From Lautropia sp. (GTDB lineage: Bacteria > Pseudomonadota > Gammaproteobacteria > Burkholderiales > Burkholderiaceae_E): a stretch of DNA of 64,000 nt. Location of the stretch: positions 62,001 through 126,000 of the forward strand of contig JAUMUG010000004.1 of assembly GCA_030530775.1 (NCBI GenBank). The letters run 5' to 3'. The notes below the pieces were generated by a model. It did not search any database and was not told the origin of the DNA. It saw only the letters and a list, made by a program, of their open reading frames with translations. A program made the position numbers and the translations under genes. Positions 20,612 to 30,854 of the stretch are shown here, piece after piece; positions within the stretch are counted from its first letter, which is position 1, and each line of letters begins with the position of its first letter.

Positions 20612-22516
20612 GTGAATAACGCGTTTTCCAAAGCAGCGGTCTGGGTCATCATCGCCCTGGTTCTGTTTACGGTGTTTCGGCAGTTCGAAACCCGTCAGAG
20701 CCGGGCAGAGGACATTCCGTATTCGCAGTTCATGAAAGAGGCCGAAAACGGCAAGGTCGAAAGCGTCCAGGTCGATGGCCGGTCGCTGCGTGTCCGCACC
20801 CGTGATGGCCGCACGCTGACCACTTATGTCCCGTCCACCGGCGACATCTGGATGGTCAGCGATCTGATGAAGTACGGCGTTCAGGTCAATGCCAAGCCCG
20901 AAGAAGAACAGTCGGTGCTGATGCAGATCTTCATTTCCTGGTTCCCGATGCTGTTGCTGATCGGGGTCTGGATCTTCTTCATGCGTCAGATGCAGGGCGG
21001 TGGCCGTGGGGGAGCCTTCTCCTTCGGCAAGAGCCGGGCACGGATGCTGGACGAGAACAACAACCAGATCACCTTTGCAGATGTGGCCGGCGCTGACGAA
21101 GCGAAGGAAGAAGTGCAGGAAATGGTTGAATTCCTGCGTGATCCCTCACGCTTCCAGAAGCTCGGTGGCCGCATCCCGCGCGGTGTGCTGATGGTCGGTC
21201 CGCCGGGAACCGGCAAAACCCTGTTGGCCCGCGCCATCGCCGGCGAGGCCAAGGTGCCGTTCTTCTCGATCTCGGGTTCCGATTTCGTCGAGATGTTCGT
21301 CGGTGTGGGGGCCGCCCGCGTCCGCGACATGTTCGAAAACGCCAAGAAGCACGCACCCTGCATCATCTTCATCGACGAGATCGACGCAGTCGGCCGTCAG
21401 CGTGGGGCAGGTCTGGGTGGTGGCAATGATGAACGTGAACAGACATTGAACCAGTTGCTGGTCGAGATGGACGGCTTCGAGACCGGGCAGGGCATCATTT
21501 TGATCGCTGCCACCAACCGTCCCGATGTGCTCGATCCGGCACTGTTGCGTCCGGGCCGTTTCGATCGTCAGGTGGTGGTGTCGCTGCCCGACATCCGTGG
21601 CCGCGAACAGATTCTGACCGTACACATGCGCAAAGTGCCGGTCGGCCCGGATGTCAAGGCCGATGTGCTGGCCCGTGGCACGCCGGGCATGTCCGGTGCC
21701 GATCTGGCCAACCTGGTCAATGAGGCCGCGCTGTTTGCCGCCCGACGCAACGCGCGTTTGGTCGAGATGATCGATTTCGAACGTGCCAAGGACAAGATCC
21801 TGATGGGTTCGGAGCGTCGTTCGATGGTGATGACCGAGGACGAGCGTCGCAGTACCGCCTATCACGAAGCCGGCCATGCCGTGCTGGGCCGCCTGCTGCC
21901 CAAATGTGATCCGGTGCATAAGGTCACCATCATTCCGCGCGGCAGGGCGTTGGGCGTCACGATGTCGCTGCCCGAGCGTGACCGCTACAGTTACGATCGG
22001 GTCTACATGTTGAGCCAGATCTCGATGCTGTTCGGGGGGCGGATTGCCGAAGAGGTGTTCATGAACGAAATGACCACTGGTGCATCCAATGATTTCGAGC
22101 GTGCCACCCATCTGGCGCGCGACATGGTCACCCGTTATGGCATGAGTGATCGGCTGGGGCCGATGGTCTATGCCGAGAACGAAAGCGAGGTTTTCCTGGG
22201 CCGTTCGGTCACCAAGACGACCAACGTTTCGGAAGAAACCATGCGCAAGGTCGATGAGGAAATCCGCCGCATCATCGACGAACAGTACTCGCTGGCCCGT
22301 CGTCTGATCGAGGAAAACGCCGACAAGATGCACGCTATGGCCAAGGCGTTGCTCGATTGGGAGACCATCGGCATCGAGCAGATCGACGACATCATGGCCG
22401 GTCGTCCGCCACAGCCGCCCAAGGACTGGGCGCACAAGAGTACCGATCAGGGGCCGAAGACACCGCCGAAGCCACCGGCTGTCGAATCGGAGCCCAAGGC
22501 TAATCCTGCAGCCTGA
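20612..22516 (+). CDS. ftsH: ATP-dependent zinc metalloprotease FtsH
   Basis: 634 residues from GTG 20612, chosen because GAGGA lies 7 bases upstream and the product starts [19 protein letters not shown] like relatives; a TTG at 20579 is less likely. Membrane segments at about 8-22 and 104-124 flank a periplasmic domain. The AAA ATPase has Walker A GPPGTGKT (196-203), Walker B IIFIDEID and the second region of homology. The zinc protease site HEAGH is at 418-422, with the third ligand further on near NDFERAT. It is a membrane hexamer that degrades sigma-32, LpxC-like regulators and misassembled membrane proteins. Confidence 0.97.
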   Translation: MNNAFSKAAVWVIIALVLFTVFRQFETRQSRAEDIPYSQFMKEAENGKVESVQVDGRSLRVRTRDGRTLTTYVPSTGDIWMVSDLMKYGVQVNAKPEEEQSVLMQIFISWFPMLLLIGVWIFFMRQMQGGGRGGAFSFGKSRARMLDENNNQITFADVAGADEAKEEVQEMVEFLRDPSRFQKLGGRIPRGVLMVGPPGTGKTLLARAIAGEAKVPFFSISGSDFVEMFVGVGAARVRDMFENAKKHAPCIIFIDEIDAVGRQRGAGLGGGNDEREQTLNQLLVEMDGFETGQGIILIAATNRPDVLDPALLRPGRFDRQVVVSLPDIRGREQILTVHMRKVPVGPDVKADVLARGTPGMSGADLANLVNEAALFAARRNARLVEMIDFERAKDKILMGSERRSMVMTEDERRSTAYHEAGHAVLGRLLPKCDPVHKVTIIPRGRALGVTMSLPERDRYSYDRVYMLSQISMLFGGRIAEEVFMNEMTTGASNDFERATHLARDMVTRYGMSDRLGPMVYAENESEVFLGRSVTKTTNVSEETMRKVDEEIRRIIDEQYSLARRLIEENADKMHAMAKALLDWETIGIEQIDDIMAGRPPQPPKDWAHKSTDQGPKTPPKPPAVESEPKANPAA

Positions 22517-22606
22517 GTCTGATCGGTATATAAAGGCATATTCCGCCCTGGCAGTTTCTGCGCTCCAGGCTCTGTAGTGTGCCATTCATTTGGAGCTCAA
22601 CCGGTA

Positions 22607-22629
22607 AACCGGCCCGTCCAGGGCCGGTT
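22607..22629 (+). terminator. Terminator-like hairpin between ftsH and folP
   Basis: AACCGGCCC (22607-22615) pairs perfectly with GGGCCGGTT (22621-22629) across a 5-base loop; TCTCGTCTT follows, a poor T-tract. It ends 28 bases before the folP ATG, so it could lower readthrough from ftsH into folP. Confidence 0.5.
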
Positions 22630-22657
22630 CTCGTCTTGGCCCCTTCCGTCGTTACAA

Positions 22658-23560
22658 ATGTCCCAAACTTCGTTGTCTGATGACACCAGCCGCCCGGTAC
22701 CCGGGCCGCAGGATGCGGCATCATCGCGGTACTGGCAGTGCGGTGCCTTTCGTCTGGAGCTACAGCGCCCACAAGTGATGGGCATCCTCAATCTGACTGA
22801 AGACTCTTTCTCGGACGGCGGGCTCTACCGTTCACCGGCGGCGGCCATTGCCGCTGCACTGCAGATGGTCGAGGCAGGGGCCGACATCATCGACATCGGT
22901 GCCGAATCGACCCGGCCCGGCGCTGCGCCGGTGTCCGAAGAACAGGAATGGGCGCGCTTGCAGCCGGTACTGTCGGCTCTGGTGGCGGCGGTCGATCGTC
23001 CGATCTCGGTCGACACCCGCCATCCAGCCGTCATGGTCAAGGCCATCGAGGCTGGCGCGGCGATCATCAACGATATCGGCGGTTTCCGGCTGCCCGAGGC
23101 GCGGGCAGCCGTGGCGGTCTCCGATGTCGGCGTGGTCAGTATGCACATGCAGGGCGATGACCCTGCCACCATGCAGGCTGCACCGGTCTATCGGGATGTC
23201 TGCGCCGAGGTGGGCGCCTTTCTGATGGGCAGCCGGCAGCAGTTGATGGCGGCAGGGGTGGCTGCCGGGCGCATCTGCCTCGATCCGGGCTTTGGCTTCG
23301 GCAAAACCTTGGCGCACAATCTGGCAATGTTTGGCGGCCTGCGGCAATGGGCTGCCGTTGCACCGGTGTTGGTCGGCGTGTCGCGTAAATCGATGCTTGG
23401 CACCATCACTGGTCAACCGGTCGACAGAAGGTTGGCGGCCAGTCTCGCGGCGGCGCTGGCTGCCGTACAGGCAGGTGCGGATGTCGTGCGGGTCCACGAT
23501 GTGGCGGAAACCGTACAGGCGCTGGCCGTCTGGTCAGCAATTGGTCTTCCCCGGGGCTGA
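22658..23560 (+). CDS. folP: Dihydropteroate synthase
   Basis: 300 residues from ATG 22658. Family motifs: VMGILNLTEDSFSDGG (signature 1), DIIDIGAESTRPGA (signature 2), ISVDTRHPAVMVKAIEAGAAIINDIGG, LDPGFGFGKTLAHNL and LVGVSRKSMLG. It joins p-aminobenzoate to dihydropterin pyrophosphate in folate synthesis and is the sulfonamide target. About 30 residues before signature 1 are extra and variable. ftsH-folP-glmM order is conserved in proteobacteria. Confidence 0.97.
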   Translation: MSQTSLSDDTSRPVPGPQDAASSRYWQCGAFRLELQRPQVMGILNLTEDSFSDGGLYRSPAAAIAAALQMVEAGADIIDIGAESTRPGAAPVSEEQEWARLQPVLSALVAAVDRPISVDTRHPAVMVKAIEAGAAIINDIGGFRLPEARAAVAVSDVGVVSMHMQGDDPATMQAAPVYRDVCAEVGAFLMGSRQQLMAAGVAAGRICLDPGFGFGKTLAHNLAMFGGLRQWAAVAPVLVGVSRKSMLGTITGQPVDRRLAASLAAALAAVQAGADVVRVHDVAETVQALAVWSAIGLPRG

Positions 23561-23626
23561 GCGCCGGGGATCAGTCGAGTCCGGCGGCTGACGGCGGCCG
23601 TCGGCACAGGAATCGAGAGAGAAAAC

Positions 23627-24958
23627 ATGGCACGTCGATATTTCGGGACGGATGGTGTACGAGGCAAAGTGGGGGAGTCCCCCGTCACTCCTGAGTTCGT
23701 GATGCATCTGGGCTTTGCCGCTGGGTGCATCTTCTCGCAGGGCGCTCGTGGCAAGCCGGCGGTCCTGCTTGGCAAGGACACCCGGATATCGGGCTATCTG
23801 CTCGAAGCGGCACTGACTGCGGGTTTCACCGCCGCAGGTGTCGATGTGCACGTCACCGGTCCGATCCCGACGCCAGCCATCGCCTATCTGACCCGTGGCC
23901 TGCGCCTGAATGCCGGCGTCGTGCTGTCCGCCTCGCACAATCCCTATGAGGACAACGGCATCAAGTTCTTCTCGGCCGATGGCAACAAGCTGCCCGACGA
24001 GATGGAGGAAGCGATCGAAGCGCTCCTGGATGAACCGATCGTCTGCGTAGAATCCGACCGGCTGGGCAAAGCACACCGAGTCGAAGGGGCTGCGGGGCGC
24101 TACATCGAATTCTGCAAGAGCACCTTTCCCTACAGCCTCGATCTGAAGGGGCTGAAGCTGGTGGTCGACTGCGCCAATGGTGCCGCGTACCATACGGCAC
24201 CGCACGTCTTCCATGAGCTGGGTGCCGAAGTCATCGAACTGGGGGTCGAGCCGAACGGCACCAACATCAATGCCGGGGTCGGCGCGGTCCACCCGCGTGC
24301 CATGGCGGCAGCCGTGTTGCGGCATGGTGCCGATCTGGGCATTTCGCTCGACGGTGATGCCGACCGGCTGATCATGTGCGATGCCGCCGGTCGCATCTAC
24401 GACGGTGACGAGCTGCTCTACATCATGGTGAATGACCGGCTGGCCCGCGGCAAAGTCGATGGCGTCGTCGGTACACTGATGACCAACTATGCCTTCGAGA
24501 AGGCGATGGCCGACCGGGGTATCCCTTTCGAGCGCGCCAAGGTCGGCGACCGCCATGTACTGGAACTGTTGCAGCAACGCGGCTGGCTGCTGGGCGGCGA
24601 GAACTCGGGCCACTTGCTGGCACTCGATGCGCACAGCACCGGTGACGGTACCATCAGCGCCCTGCAGGTGCTGGCCGCCGTCGTGCGTACCGGCATGTCG
24701 CTGGGCGAGCTGATTTCGGGCCTGCAGCTGATGCCACAGAAGATGATCAATGTGCGCGTCAAGAAGGGCTTTGACTGGCAGGGTCACGAAGGTCTGCAGC
24801 AGGCCATTGCCGAAGCCGAACAGCGTCTGGGTCATGACGGTCGCGTGCTGATCCGTCCGTCGGGTACCGAACCGGTGCTGCGTGTCATGGTCGAGGCTCC
24901 CTCGGTGCAGCAGGCAACCGAGCTGGCGCAGATGATGGCCAACTCGCTGAGTCAGTAG
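23627..24958 (+). CDS. glmM: Phosphoglucosamine mutase
   Basis: 443 residues, the usual size. The N-terminus [14 protein letters not shown] is diagnostic. The phospho-serine loop is [11 protein letters not shown] with the phosphorylated residue Ser103; the metal-binding loop is DGDADR at 242-247; the sugar-binding loop GGENSGH follows, and the phosphate-binding [15 protein letters not shown] is near the C-terminus. It converts glucosamine-6-phosphate to glucosamine-1-phosphate for peptidoglycan and LPS precursor UDP-GlcNAc. ATG preceded by GAGAGAAAAC. It lies 66 bases after folP in the same direction. Confidence 0.98.
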   Translation: MARRYFGTDGVRGKVGESPVTPEFVMHLGFAAGCIFSQGARGKPAVLLGKDTRISGYLLEAALTAGFTAAGVDVHVTGPIPTPAIAYLTRGLRLNAGVVLSASHNPYEDNGIKFFSADGNKLPDEMEEAIEALLDEPIVCVESDRLGKAHRVEGAAGRYIEFCKSTFPYSLDLKGLKLVVDCANGAAYHTAPHVFHELGAEVIELGVEPNGTNINAGVGAVHPRAMAAAVLRHGADLGISLDGDADRLIMCDAAGRIYDGDELLYIMVNDRLARGKVDGVVGTLMTNYAFEKAMADRGIPFERAKVGDRHVLELLQQRGWLLGGENSGHLLALDAHSTGDGTISALQVLAAVVRTGMSLGELISGLQLMPQKMINVRVKKGFDWQGHEGLQQAIAEAEQRLGHDGRVLIRPSGTEPVLRVMVEAPSVQQATELAQMMANSLSQ

Positions 24959-25184
24959 GTATAGGTACCGGACGTGCGGGCCATGGAAAGAACCCAGGTA
25001 TAAAAACCGGCAGAGACGGGATGACCGGAACCTTCCGCTCCTGCCTGTCACCTCATGATTTTCCTGTGGGGCCGCGGTCCCGGGCACAGATGGTTTTTGT
25101 CTGTGCCTGCTCGCTTTGTTTCGTGTTCGTGTTTTTCATGGCCCAGCCCCACGGGTTGCCGGATGGTCCGGACGACGGGCGCTT

Positions 25185-25212
25185 TTGTGATCTCGATGAA
25201 TCAGGTTATACT
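25185..25212 (+). promoter_or_regulatory. Promoter of the tRNA operon
   Basis: TTGTGA at 25185-25190 (4 of 6 to the -35 consensus) and TATACT at 25207-25212 (5 of 6 to the -10) are 16 bases apart and lie directly before the first tRNA. The 25 bases between glmM's end and 25184 plus the rest of that 226-base spacer hold no gene. Confidence 0.65.
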
Positions 25213-25220
25213 CTTCAATT

Positions 25221-25297
25221 CGGGGTGTAGCGTAGCCTGGTAGCGCGCCTGGTTTGGGACCAGGATGTCGGGAGTTCGAATCTCTCCACCCCGACCA
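25221..25297 (+). tRNA. tRNA-Pro (anticodon TGG)
   Basis: 77 bases with encoded CCA. Acceptor CGGGGTG pairs with CACCCCG. The anticodon stem CCTGG/CCAGG encloses loop TTTGGGA with anticodon TGG. The T-arm has GTTCGAATC. Confidence 0.97.
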
Positions 25298-25376
25298 GGA
25301 TTATTTTGGCAAAAGGCGCTATAATCTGCCGGATGCCGGGTCTGCAGGCGTGCTTCATGCAGGCGGTAGGGTTGAA

Positions 25377-25453
<77 letters not shown>

Positions 25454-25464
25454 AAGTTTCAAGT

Positions 25465-25541
25465 GGTGGCTGTAGCTCAGTTGGTAGAGTCCCGGATTGT
25501 GATTCCGGTTGTCGTGGGTTCGAGCCCCATCAGCCACCCCA
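25465..25541 (+). tRNA. tRNA-His (anticodon GTG)
   Basis: 77 bases including the extra G at position -1 (25465), which faces discriminator C73, a hallmark of tRNA-His. Acceptor GTGGCTG pairs with CAGCCAC. The anticodon stem CCGGA/TCCGG encloses TTGTGAT. CCA is encoded. Confidence 0.97.
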
Positions 25542-25586
25542 TGTTTTCAGCGTCTGTCTCTTTCCTCCTCGAGATGGCAGCCGACG

Positions 25587-25622
25587 AACCCCCAACGCGG
25601 ATCGGGCCTTGGGGGTTTTTTT
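25587..25622 (+). terminator. Terminator of the tRNA operon
   Basis: AACCCCCAA (25587-25595) pairs with TTGGGGGTT (25609-25617), followed by a run of seven T in total. It lies 46 bases after tRNA-His. The 260 bases from here to 25882 hold no gene, only the promoter region of the MAPEG gene. Confidence 0.9.
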
Positions 25623-25882
25623 ATGGGTGATTCGTGCGCTGGACTGCGCTGCGCTGGGTGTCGCGATGTCGGCACGGCTCACCACCTCCCACATTCGCTC
25701 TGCCCTCGACCCGAGCCAGCAGCCCGGAATCCTGCGCATCCCGTGAATCAGGGATAGACTTTTGGTCTGGTGCCCATGAAGCGGCCCCGGGTGAGAGGCA
25801 GGTCCCGCCGGGTGCTCCCCGCTTCCGGCTCGACGGGCTCCTTTCCTTTTCTTGATCTTGAATCAGTCCACAGGAGGATTCG

Positions 25883-26260
25883 ATGGACGGCATTCATTTC
25901 GTCGCCATTCTGGCGGTGGTGCAGTACCTCTACTTTGGTTTCCTGGTGGGCAAGGCACGTAGCAAATATCACATCAAGCCGCCGGCCGTTGGTGGCAATG
26001 AGCATTTCGAGCGGGCCTTGCGTGTGCAGCTCAACACCCTTGAACAGTTGGTGGCTTTCCTGCCGGCGCTGTACATCGCGGCTTATTACTGGTCCAACTG
26101 GATCGTGCTGCCGCTGGGCATCCTGTATCTGGTCGGGCGGATGTTCTATCAGACCAGCTATACCACCACCCCGGACAGTCGTGCACCCGGTTTTCTGTTG
26201 ACCGTCGTGCCAACCATGCTGCTGCTGGCATTCGGTCTGTTGGGTGTGCTGTTCATGTAA
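25883..26260 (+). CDS. MAPEG family membrane protein
   Basis: 125 residues with four membrane segments, the MAPEG fold (membrane-associated proteins in eicosanoid and glutathione metabolism). The conserved ERALRVQLNTLEQLVAFLPALYIAAYYW block and the LVGRMFYQTSYTT segment are clear. Bacterial members are poorly characterised; some act as glutathione transferases or peroxidases on lipid substrates. ATG with a strong AGGAGG ribosome site at 25873. It appears to be a single gene. Confidence 0.9.
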   Translation: MDGIHFVAILAVVQYLYFGFLVGKARSKYHIKPPAVGGNEHFERALRVQLNTLEQLVAFLPALYIAAYYWSNWIVLPLGILYLVGRMFYQTSYTTTPDSRAPGFLLTVVPTMLLLAFGLLGVLFM

Positions 26261-26446
26261 GGGCGTGACAGAGAGAGGCTGGGCCGCAGAAATCCGTGAC
26301 GGCGAAAAGTGGCCCCGGGCGGAGACGGGGCACGCATCCAGGGTGCATCGGTGAGAGATGGCATGCTCAGGCGCGGTTCACGACCGGCTGGCGGTACGCG
26401 ATCTCGGGGCGCGCGGGCTTTTCCCGAAGCGCTGACTGCCGGATTC

Positions 26447-27868
26447 TCAGCGAGCACTCTGTGCCGGTGGTCGCAGCCGTAACAACTGGCCTTCGTCGCT
26501 GTCGGTCAGGATGTAGATATGGCCGTCCGGTGCCTGGCGCACATCGCGAACCCGCTCATCGACCGGGATGCGCTCTTCGTGGCTGACGCGTCCCCCGGCA
26601 TCCAGTACCAGCCGGCCCAGATAGCCGAATTTCAATGAGCCGACCAGCAGGTTGCCATCCCAGGCTGTGCCATAGCGGGTACCGGACACGAATTGCATGC
26701 CCGAGGGGGCGATTGAGGGTAGCCAGTAGTAGCGGGGCTGTACCGTGCCCGGGTGGGTCGGCTTGCCCGCACCGATCGGACCTCCACCATATTGCTCCCC
26801 ATAGCTGGTCAGTGGCCAGCCATAGTTGGCGCCGGGATGGATCACATTGATCTCGTCGCCACCCTGTGGGCCATGTTCGTGCATCCACAGGCTGCCATCC
26901 GGCGCCAGTGTTGCACCCTGCGAATTACGGTGCCCATAGCTGTAGATTTCCGGACGTGCGCCACTTTGGCCGACGAAGGGATTGTCCCGGGGTACGGTAC
27001 CGTCCAGATTGAGGCGTACCACCTTGCCGATGTGATTGTCGGTTTTTTGCGCTTGTCGTGATTCGCTGTAGCGATCGCCCATCGTCAGAAAGAGCTGCCG
27101 GCCGGATTGCACGATGCGGCAGCCGAAATGCTGCCTGCTGTCCACCGCCGGTTGCTGACGGAAGATCAGCCTGACATCCTGCAGGCGCCGGTAGTCATCG
27201 CTCAGCACGGCGCTGGCCAGAGCCGTGCGATTCCTGCCACCGAACAGGCCCTGTTTGCCATCCGGCTCGCTGTAGCAGAAATACAGCCGCCGGTTGTGGT
27301 CAAAGTCCTTGTCCAGCACCAGATCGAGCAGCCCTCCCTGGCCGTGGGCCGCCACCGCCGGCACACCCTGAATGGGTGGCTGCAGCTGCCCGCCGCGGTT
27401 GATGCGACGAAGCGAACCACTGCGTTCGGTCACCAGAAAACTGCCGTCTGGCAAGAAGGCCAACGCCCAGGGATGGTCCAGCCCGGCTGCGATGGTGTCC
27501 CATTGCCAGCGCTGTGGGCTGTCGATCGGCTCGGCCTTCTGGGCGGGCAGCCGGCTGCTGCCTGGTCCGGGCGCCGGAGCAGGGCTGTCATTGGCCGATG
27601 CCGAATGTGCCAGTGGTGGCGCTGATACCAGGCAGGCGAGTATGGCAAGCGTCAGGCCCGTATCCCGGGGGGCAGAACGCTTCGATACAAAGGGCTTGCA
27701 GTCTCGTATCCGATCATCGTCTACCGCGCCATGGCCGCTGTGACCGGACTGCAAGCCGGGGCGCGGCTCGGTTCGGCGCGGTCGCCCGGCGGCTTGCTTG
27801 CTTTCTTGGATTTCAAGACCCGGGAGCCCGGGGGGCGATGATGAAATAAGCACGAGGGGCGACGGCAT
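26447..27868 (-). CDS. PQQ-dependent sugar dehydrogenase (soluble glucose/sorbosone dehydrogenase family)
   Basis: Six-bladed beta-propeller enzyme. Conserved segments are HPWALAFLPDGSFLVTERSG, GQGGLLDLVLDKDF, FGCRIV, GKVVRLNLDGTVPRDNPFV, YGHRNSQGATLAPDG and HEHGPQGGDEINVI, which bear the PQQ and calcium ligands of the family. It would oxidise aldoses in the periplasm. The start is uncertain: ATG 27868 gives 473 residues but a poor signal peptide, because the hydrophobic segment GLTLAILACLVSAPPLAHSA begins about 75 residues in. A TTG at 27754 brings it closer, and the frame stays open up to 28123. No PQQ-synthesis gene is near. It lies downstream of the ABC importer on the same strand, with about 180 bases between. 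Confidence 0.85.
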   Translation of the reverse strand: MPSPLVLISSSPPGLPGLEIQESKQAAGRPRRTEPRPGLQSGHSGHGAVDDDRIRDCKPFVSKRSAPRDTGLTLAILACLVSAPPLAHSASANDSPAPAPGPGSSRLPAQKAEPIDSPQRWQWDTIAAGLDHPWALAFLPDGSFLVTERSGSLRRINRGGQLQPPIQGVPAVAAHGQGGLLDLVLDKDFDHNRRLYFCYSEPDGKQGLFGGRNRTALASAVLSDDYRRLQDVRLIFRQQPAVDSRQHFGCRIVQSGRQLFLTMGDRYSESRQAQKTDNHIGKVVRLNLDGTVPRDNPFVGQSGARPEIYSYGHRNSQGATLAPDGSLWMHEHGPQGGDEINVIHPGANYGWPLTSYGEQYGGGPIGAGKPTHPGTVQPRYYWLPSIAPSGMQFVSGTRYGTAWDGNLLVGSLKFGYLGRLVLDAGGRVSHEERIPVDERVRDVRQAPDGHIYILTDSDEGQLLRLRPPAQSAR

Positions 27869-28046
27869 GCTGGGTTCTCCGACAAGTGGGTCCCAGTCCA
27901 TTGTGCCGCAATTCATGGGCCAGCGTCTGGCGCGCAGGTTACAGGGACGGTTTTCTGTCATCCATGTCTGGATTCGGAGCGCATCATCACCGGCGACGGG
28001 TATCGACGTACATCGACATACGGCGACGAGACTGGAGAGACCGGGC

Positions 28047-29525
28047 TCAGGCCGCCTTCGAGCGGGAACCGGGATCATCGAGCGGGGCCTGATCCGGCAC
28101 GCCGTCGAGCCCGTCGTCACCAAAGCGCAGGGTTCGGGTGGCCAGCCAGCTGGCGATGTCGTCGTCGTGCGTCACCAGCATCAATGCTGCATCGCATTCG
28201 GCCACGCAGTCCAGCAGCAGGCGTAGTGCCTCCTGTTGCGTCACCGGGTCCAGGCGCGAGGTCGGCTCGTCGGCAAACAGCAGTGCCGGTTGTGCCGCCA
28301 GCACCCGCGCCATCGCCATCCGCTGCAGTTCGCCACCCGAAATCTCATTGGGCCGGCGCATCAGCAGCGCCGGCGAAACGCCCAGACGCTCCAGTCGCTC
28401 CAGCAGTCTGGACCAGGGTTGCCGGTGCAGCTCCATCACATCCCGCAGTAGACGCTGCAGTGGCTGCTGCGGCGCAAAGGATGTGACTGGATCCTGATAG
28501 AGTTTCTGTAGCGCATGGCGGGGCAGGCCGGCATCGCGCAGCACCATACCCTGATCGGCCGGTAACAGCCCCAGCAGAATATTGCCGAGGGTGCTTTTAC
28601 CGACACCGCTCGATCCCTGCAGCACGATTCGTTCACGACGGTGGATGTCCAGATCCAGCGAATCGAACAGTTGGCGCCCGCCGAAGCGCTTGCTCAATTG
28701 GCGCGCCCGCAGCACCCTGCTGCCGGCCGTGGACGTGGGCAGGGTGGCCCAGCGGCTGGGGTCGGCCTCGATCAGGCGGCGGGTGAAGGTGTGGCGCGGA
28801 GCATCCAGCACGACCCGCGTCTGACCGTGTTCGATCACCTCGCCGTTCTTCAACACCATCAGCCAGCCGCCCAGGGCGCGGGCCACTCGCAGATCGTGGG
28901 TGATGATGAGGACGCAGCCGCCGGCTCGCTGCACGCGCTGCAGCCAGCCGATGGTCTGGTCGCACCAGTACCGGTCCAGCCCTTTGGTGGGTTCGTCGGC
29001 CAGCAGAATGGTGGCGCCGCCGGCCAGCGAGATGCTGGCCGCCGCCCGCTGCGCCATGCCGCCCGAGATCTGCCACGGATAGCGCTGTCCGGCCTCGGCC
29101 AGACCGGCATCCCGCAGCACCTGTCGGGCGCGCTTGTCGGCGTTGTCGCGGCTGTCACTGCCCACCTGCTCATACACCTCACGCAGTTGTGGCTGCACGC
29201 GCATCAACGGGTCCAGCGCCAGCGAAGGCTCCTGCGGCAGCATGGTGAGTGTGTGGCCCCACAGCGGCCGACGTGTCGCCGGCCGTTCTGCGGCACTCGT
29301 CTGTCCGGCAATGCTTATCTGCCCGCTGGCTCTCAGCGTCGACGGCAGATTGCCCATGATCGCCCGGGCCAGCAGCGATTTGCCCGCACCGCTTTCTCCC
29401 AGTAGCGTCAGGCATTCGCCGGCATGCAGCTCGAAGGACACATCGCGCAGCAGATGATCACGGTCGATTTGGATGCTCAAATCCGAGACGCAGAGCAATG
29501 CGGATTGATTCATGGATGAAATCAT
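28047..29525 (-). CDS. Fused two-domain ABC transporter ATPase (peptide/opine/nickel family)
   Basis: 492 residues with two complete nucleotide-binding domains in one chain. Domain 1: Walker A GESGAGKS (43-50), signature SGGMAQ (154-159), Walker B ILLADEPTKGLD. Domain 2: Walker A GSSGVGKS (304-311), signature SGGELQ (396-401), Walker B LLFADEPTSRLD. It corresponds to the DppD/DppF or NikD/NikE pair fused, as in YejF-type proteins. It powers the importer formed with the upstream permeases and binding protein. ATG 29525 is used; ATG 29513 is an alternative. A 275-base spacer separates it from the permease gene, longer than expected inside an operon, and contains an AT-rich patch near 29520-29545 that could hold its own promoter. 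Confidence 0.93.
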   Translation of the reverse strand: MISSMNQSALLCVSDLSIQIDRDHLLRDVSFELHAGECLTLLGESGAGKSLLARAIMGNLPSTLRASGQISIAGQTSAAERPATRRPLWGHTLTMLPQEPSLALDPLMRVQPQLREVYEQVGSDSRDNADKRARQVLRDAGLAEAGQRYPWQISGGMAQRAAASISLAGGATILLADEPTKGLDRYWCDQTIGWLQRVQRAGGCVLIITHDLRVARALGGWLMVLKNGEVIEHGQTRVVLDAPRHTFTRRLIEADPSRWATLPTSTAGSRVLRARQLSKRFGGRQLFDSLDLDIHRRERIVLQGSSGVGKSTLGNILLGLLPADQGMVLRDAGLPRHALQKLYQDPVTSFAPQQPLQRLLRDVMELHRQPWSRLLERLERLGVSPALLMRRPNEISGGELQRMAMARVLAAQPALLFADEPTSRLDPVTQQEALRLLLDCVAECDAALMLVTHDDDIASWLATRTLRFGDDGLDGVPDQAPLDDPGSRSKAA

Positions 29526-29800
29526 TCGTCGTCAAATATATGTGACCGCACCGAAAATGGGAGCCGTTGGAAGCCGATCGGAGCCTGAAAGGACGCGAAA
29601 GCCTTGGGGCAGCATCCTCGTGCAGACGAAGCGTGGCTACGTCTCGGTTCGTCTGCATTCCGCCGGATCGGAATACCGTAGCGTTTGGCACGGAACAGGA
29701 CGTGTGTGCTCCTGTCGCGCTGGTGGTTTGCCTGCTGTGCTTGCGAGTTCCGGCAACCGGCAGACAGCGGCCGTGGAACAGACGGATGCTACAGGCCGAT

Positions 29801-30721
29801 TCACATGGAAACCCGCTGCTTCGTCAATCCCGTCCGTCGCTCCGTCAACCACATCATCGCCAGCACCAGCAGTATCAATACACCGACCGGCGCGGCGATC
29901 AGCCAGGGGGCTTCCTGATAGTGCGGCAGAAACTCGATCATCATCAGCCCCAGTTCGGGGGTGGGCGGCCGCAGGCCGACGTTGATGAAACCGAGCGCAG
30001 CCAACGCCAGCACGGCTTGGGCGGCACTGAACGGCAGCAGTGTGCCCAGAATCGGCGCCAGCGCCGGCAGCAGATGGCGCTTCAGGATGTAGCCCGAACC
30101 GAAGCCCAGCAGGCGAGACGCCTGGATGGCATCGCTGGCCAGCAGCGGTCGCACCGTGGCCCGTGTCACCCGGAAATATTCGACCCACAGGTAGAGCGCC
30201 AGCCCGACGTAGAGCGCCCAGTACCGGCCGGGAGCCAGCGTGGCAAACAGCAGCACCAGTAGCAGTCCCGGCACCGACATCACCGCGTCCGACAGCATCA
30301 CCAGCAGTCGCTCGATCCAGCCGCCGAGCCAGGCGGCCACCAGGCCCAGCAGCACCCCGGGCACGGCCGCACTCAGTGCAGAGACCAGCGCCAGCCCGAC
30401 CGACAGCCTGGTGGCTTCGGCCAGCCGCGACAGCACACTGCGGCCCAGCAGATCGGTGCCCAGCCAGTGCGCCGGGCTGGGTGGCTGCAGGCTGGCCATC
30501 AAATCCTGTTGAGCCGGGTCGATGCCGATCAGCGCCGGCCCGAACGCAGCAAACAGCCCGATCAGCAGCAACAGCCCCAGGCCCAGCCGCCGGTAGGGAC
30601 TGGGACGGATACCGACCGCGATCAGCAGTTCCTCCGGAGGGGCGGCAGTCGGGGGGTCGGAGCCGGCGGACGTGGGAGGCGCGGTCCTACCGGCCATGAC
30701 AGCGGTGTTTTCTGATGACAT
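29801..30721 (-). CDS. ABC transporter permease, DppC/NikC type
   Basis: 306 residues from ATG 30721, chosen because GAGGAG lies 6 bases upstream. The cytosolic N-terminus, first membrane segment (RLGLGLLLLIGLFAAFGPAL) and HWLGTDLLGRSVLSRLAEATRLSVGLAL motif are typical of DppC-type subunits. Five more hydrophobic segments follow, and the ATPase-contact EAA-like loop contains DAIQASRLLGFGSGYILKRHLLP. It pairs with the DppB-type protein encoded just upstream. In-frame TTG 30757 would extend it by 12 residues. Confidence 0.92.
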   Translation of the reverse strand: MSSENTAVMAGRTAPPTSAGSDPPTAAPPEELLIAVGIRPSPYRRLGLGLLLLIGLFAAFGPALIGIDPAQQDLMASLQPPSPAHWLGTDLLGRSVLSRLAEATRLSVGLALVSALSAAVPGVLLGLVAAWLGGWIERLLVMLSDAVMSVPGLLLVLLFATLAPGRYWALYVGLALYLWVEYFRVTRATVRPLLASDAIQASRLLGFGSGYILKRHLLPALAPILGTLLPFSAAQAVLALAALGFINVGLRPPTPELGLMMIEFLPHYQEAPWLIAAPVGVLILLVLAMMWLTERRTGLTKQRVSM

Positions 30722-30854
30722 GAGCGGCTCCTCGAGGCGCACGGTTGAGGGGGACAACTGCCGAGGAGGCAGACAGAGGCGGAGATATCGCAGCCTTCTC
30801 CATACTCGCTGTCCGGGTGGTGTCGACGGTGGTGTTCATGTATTGCCTGCTCCT

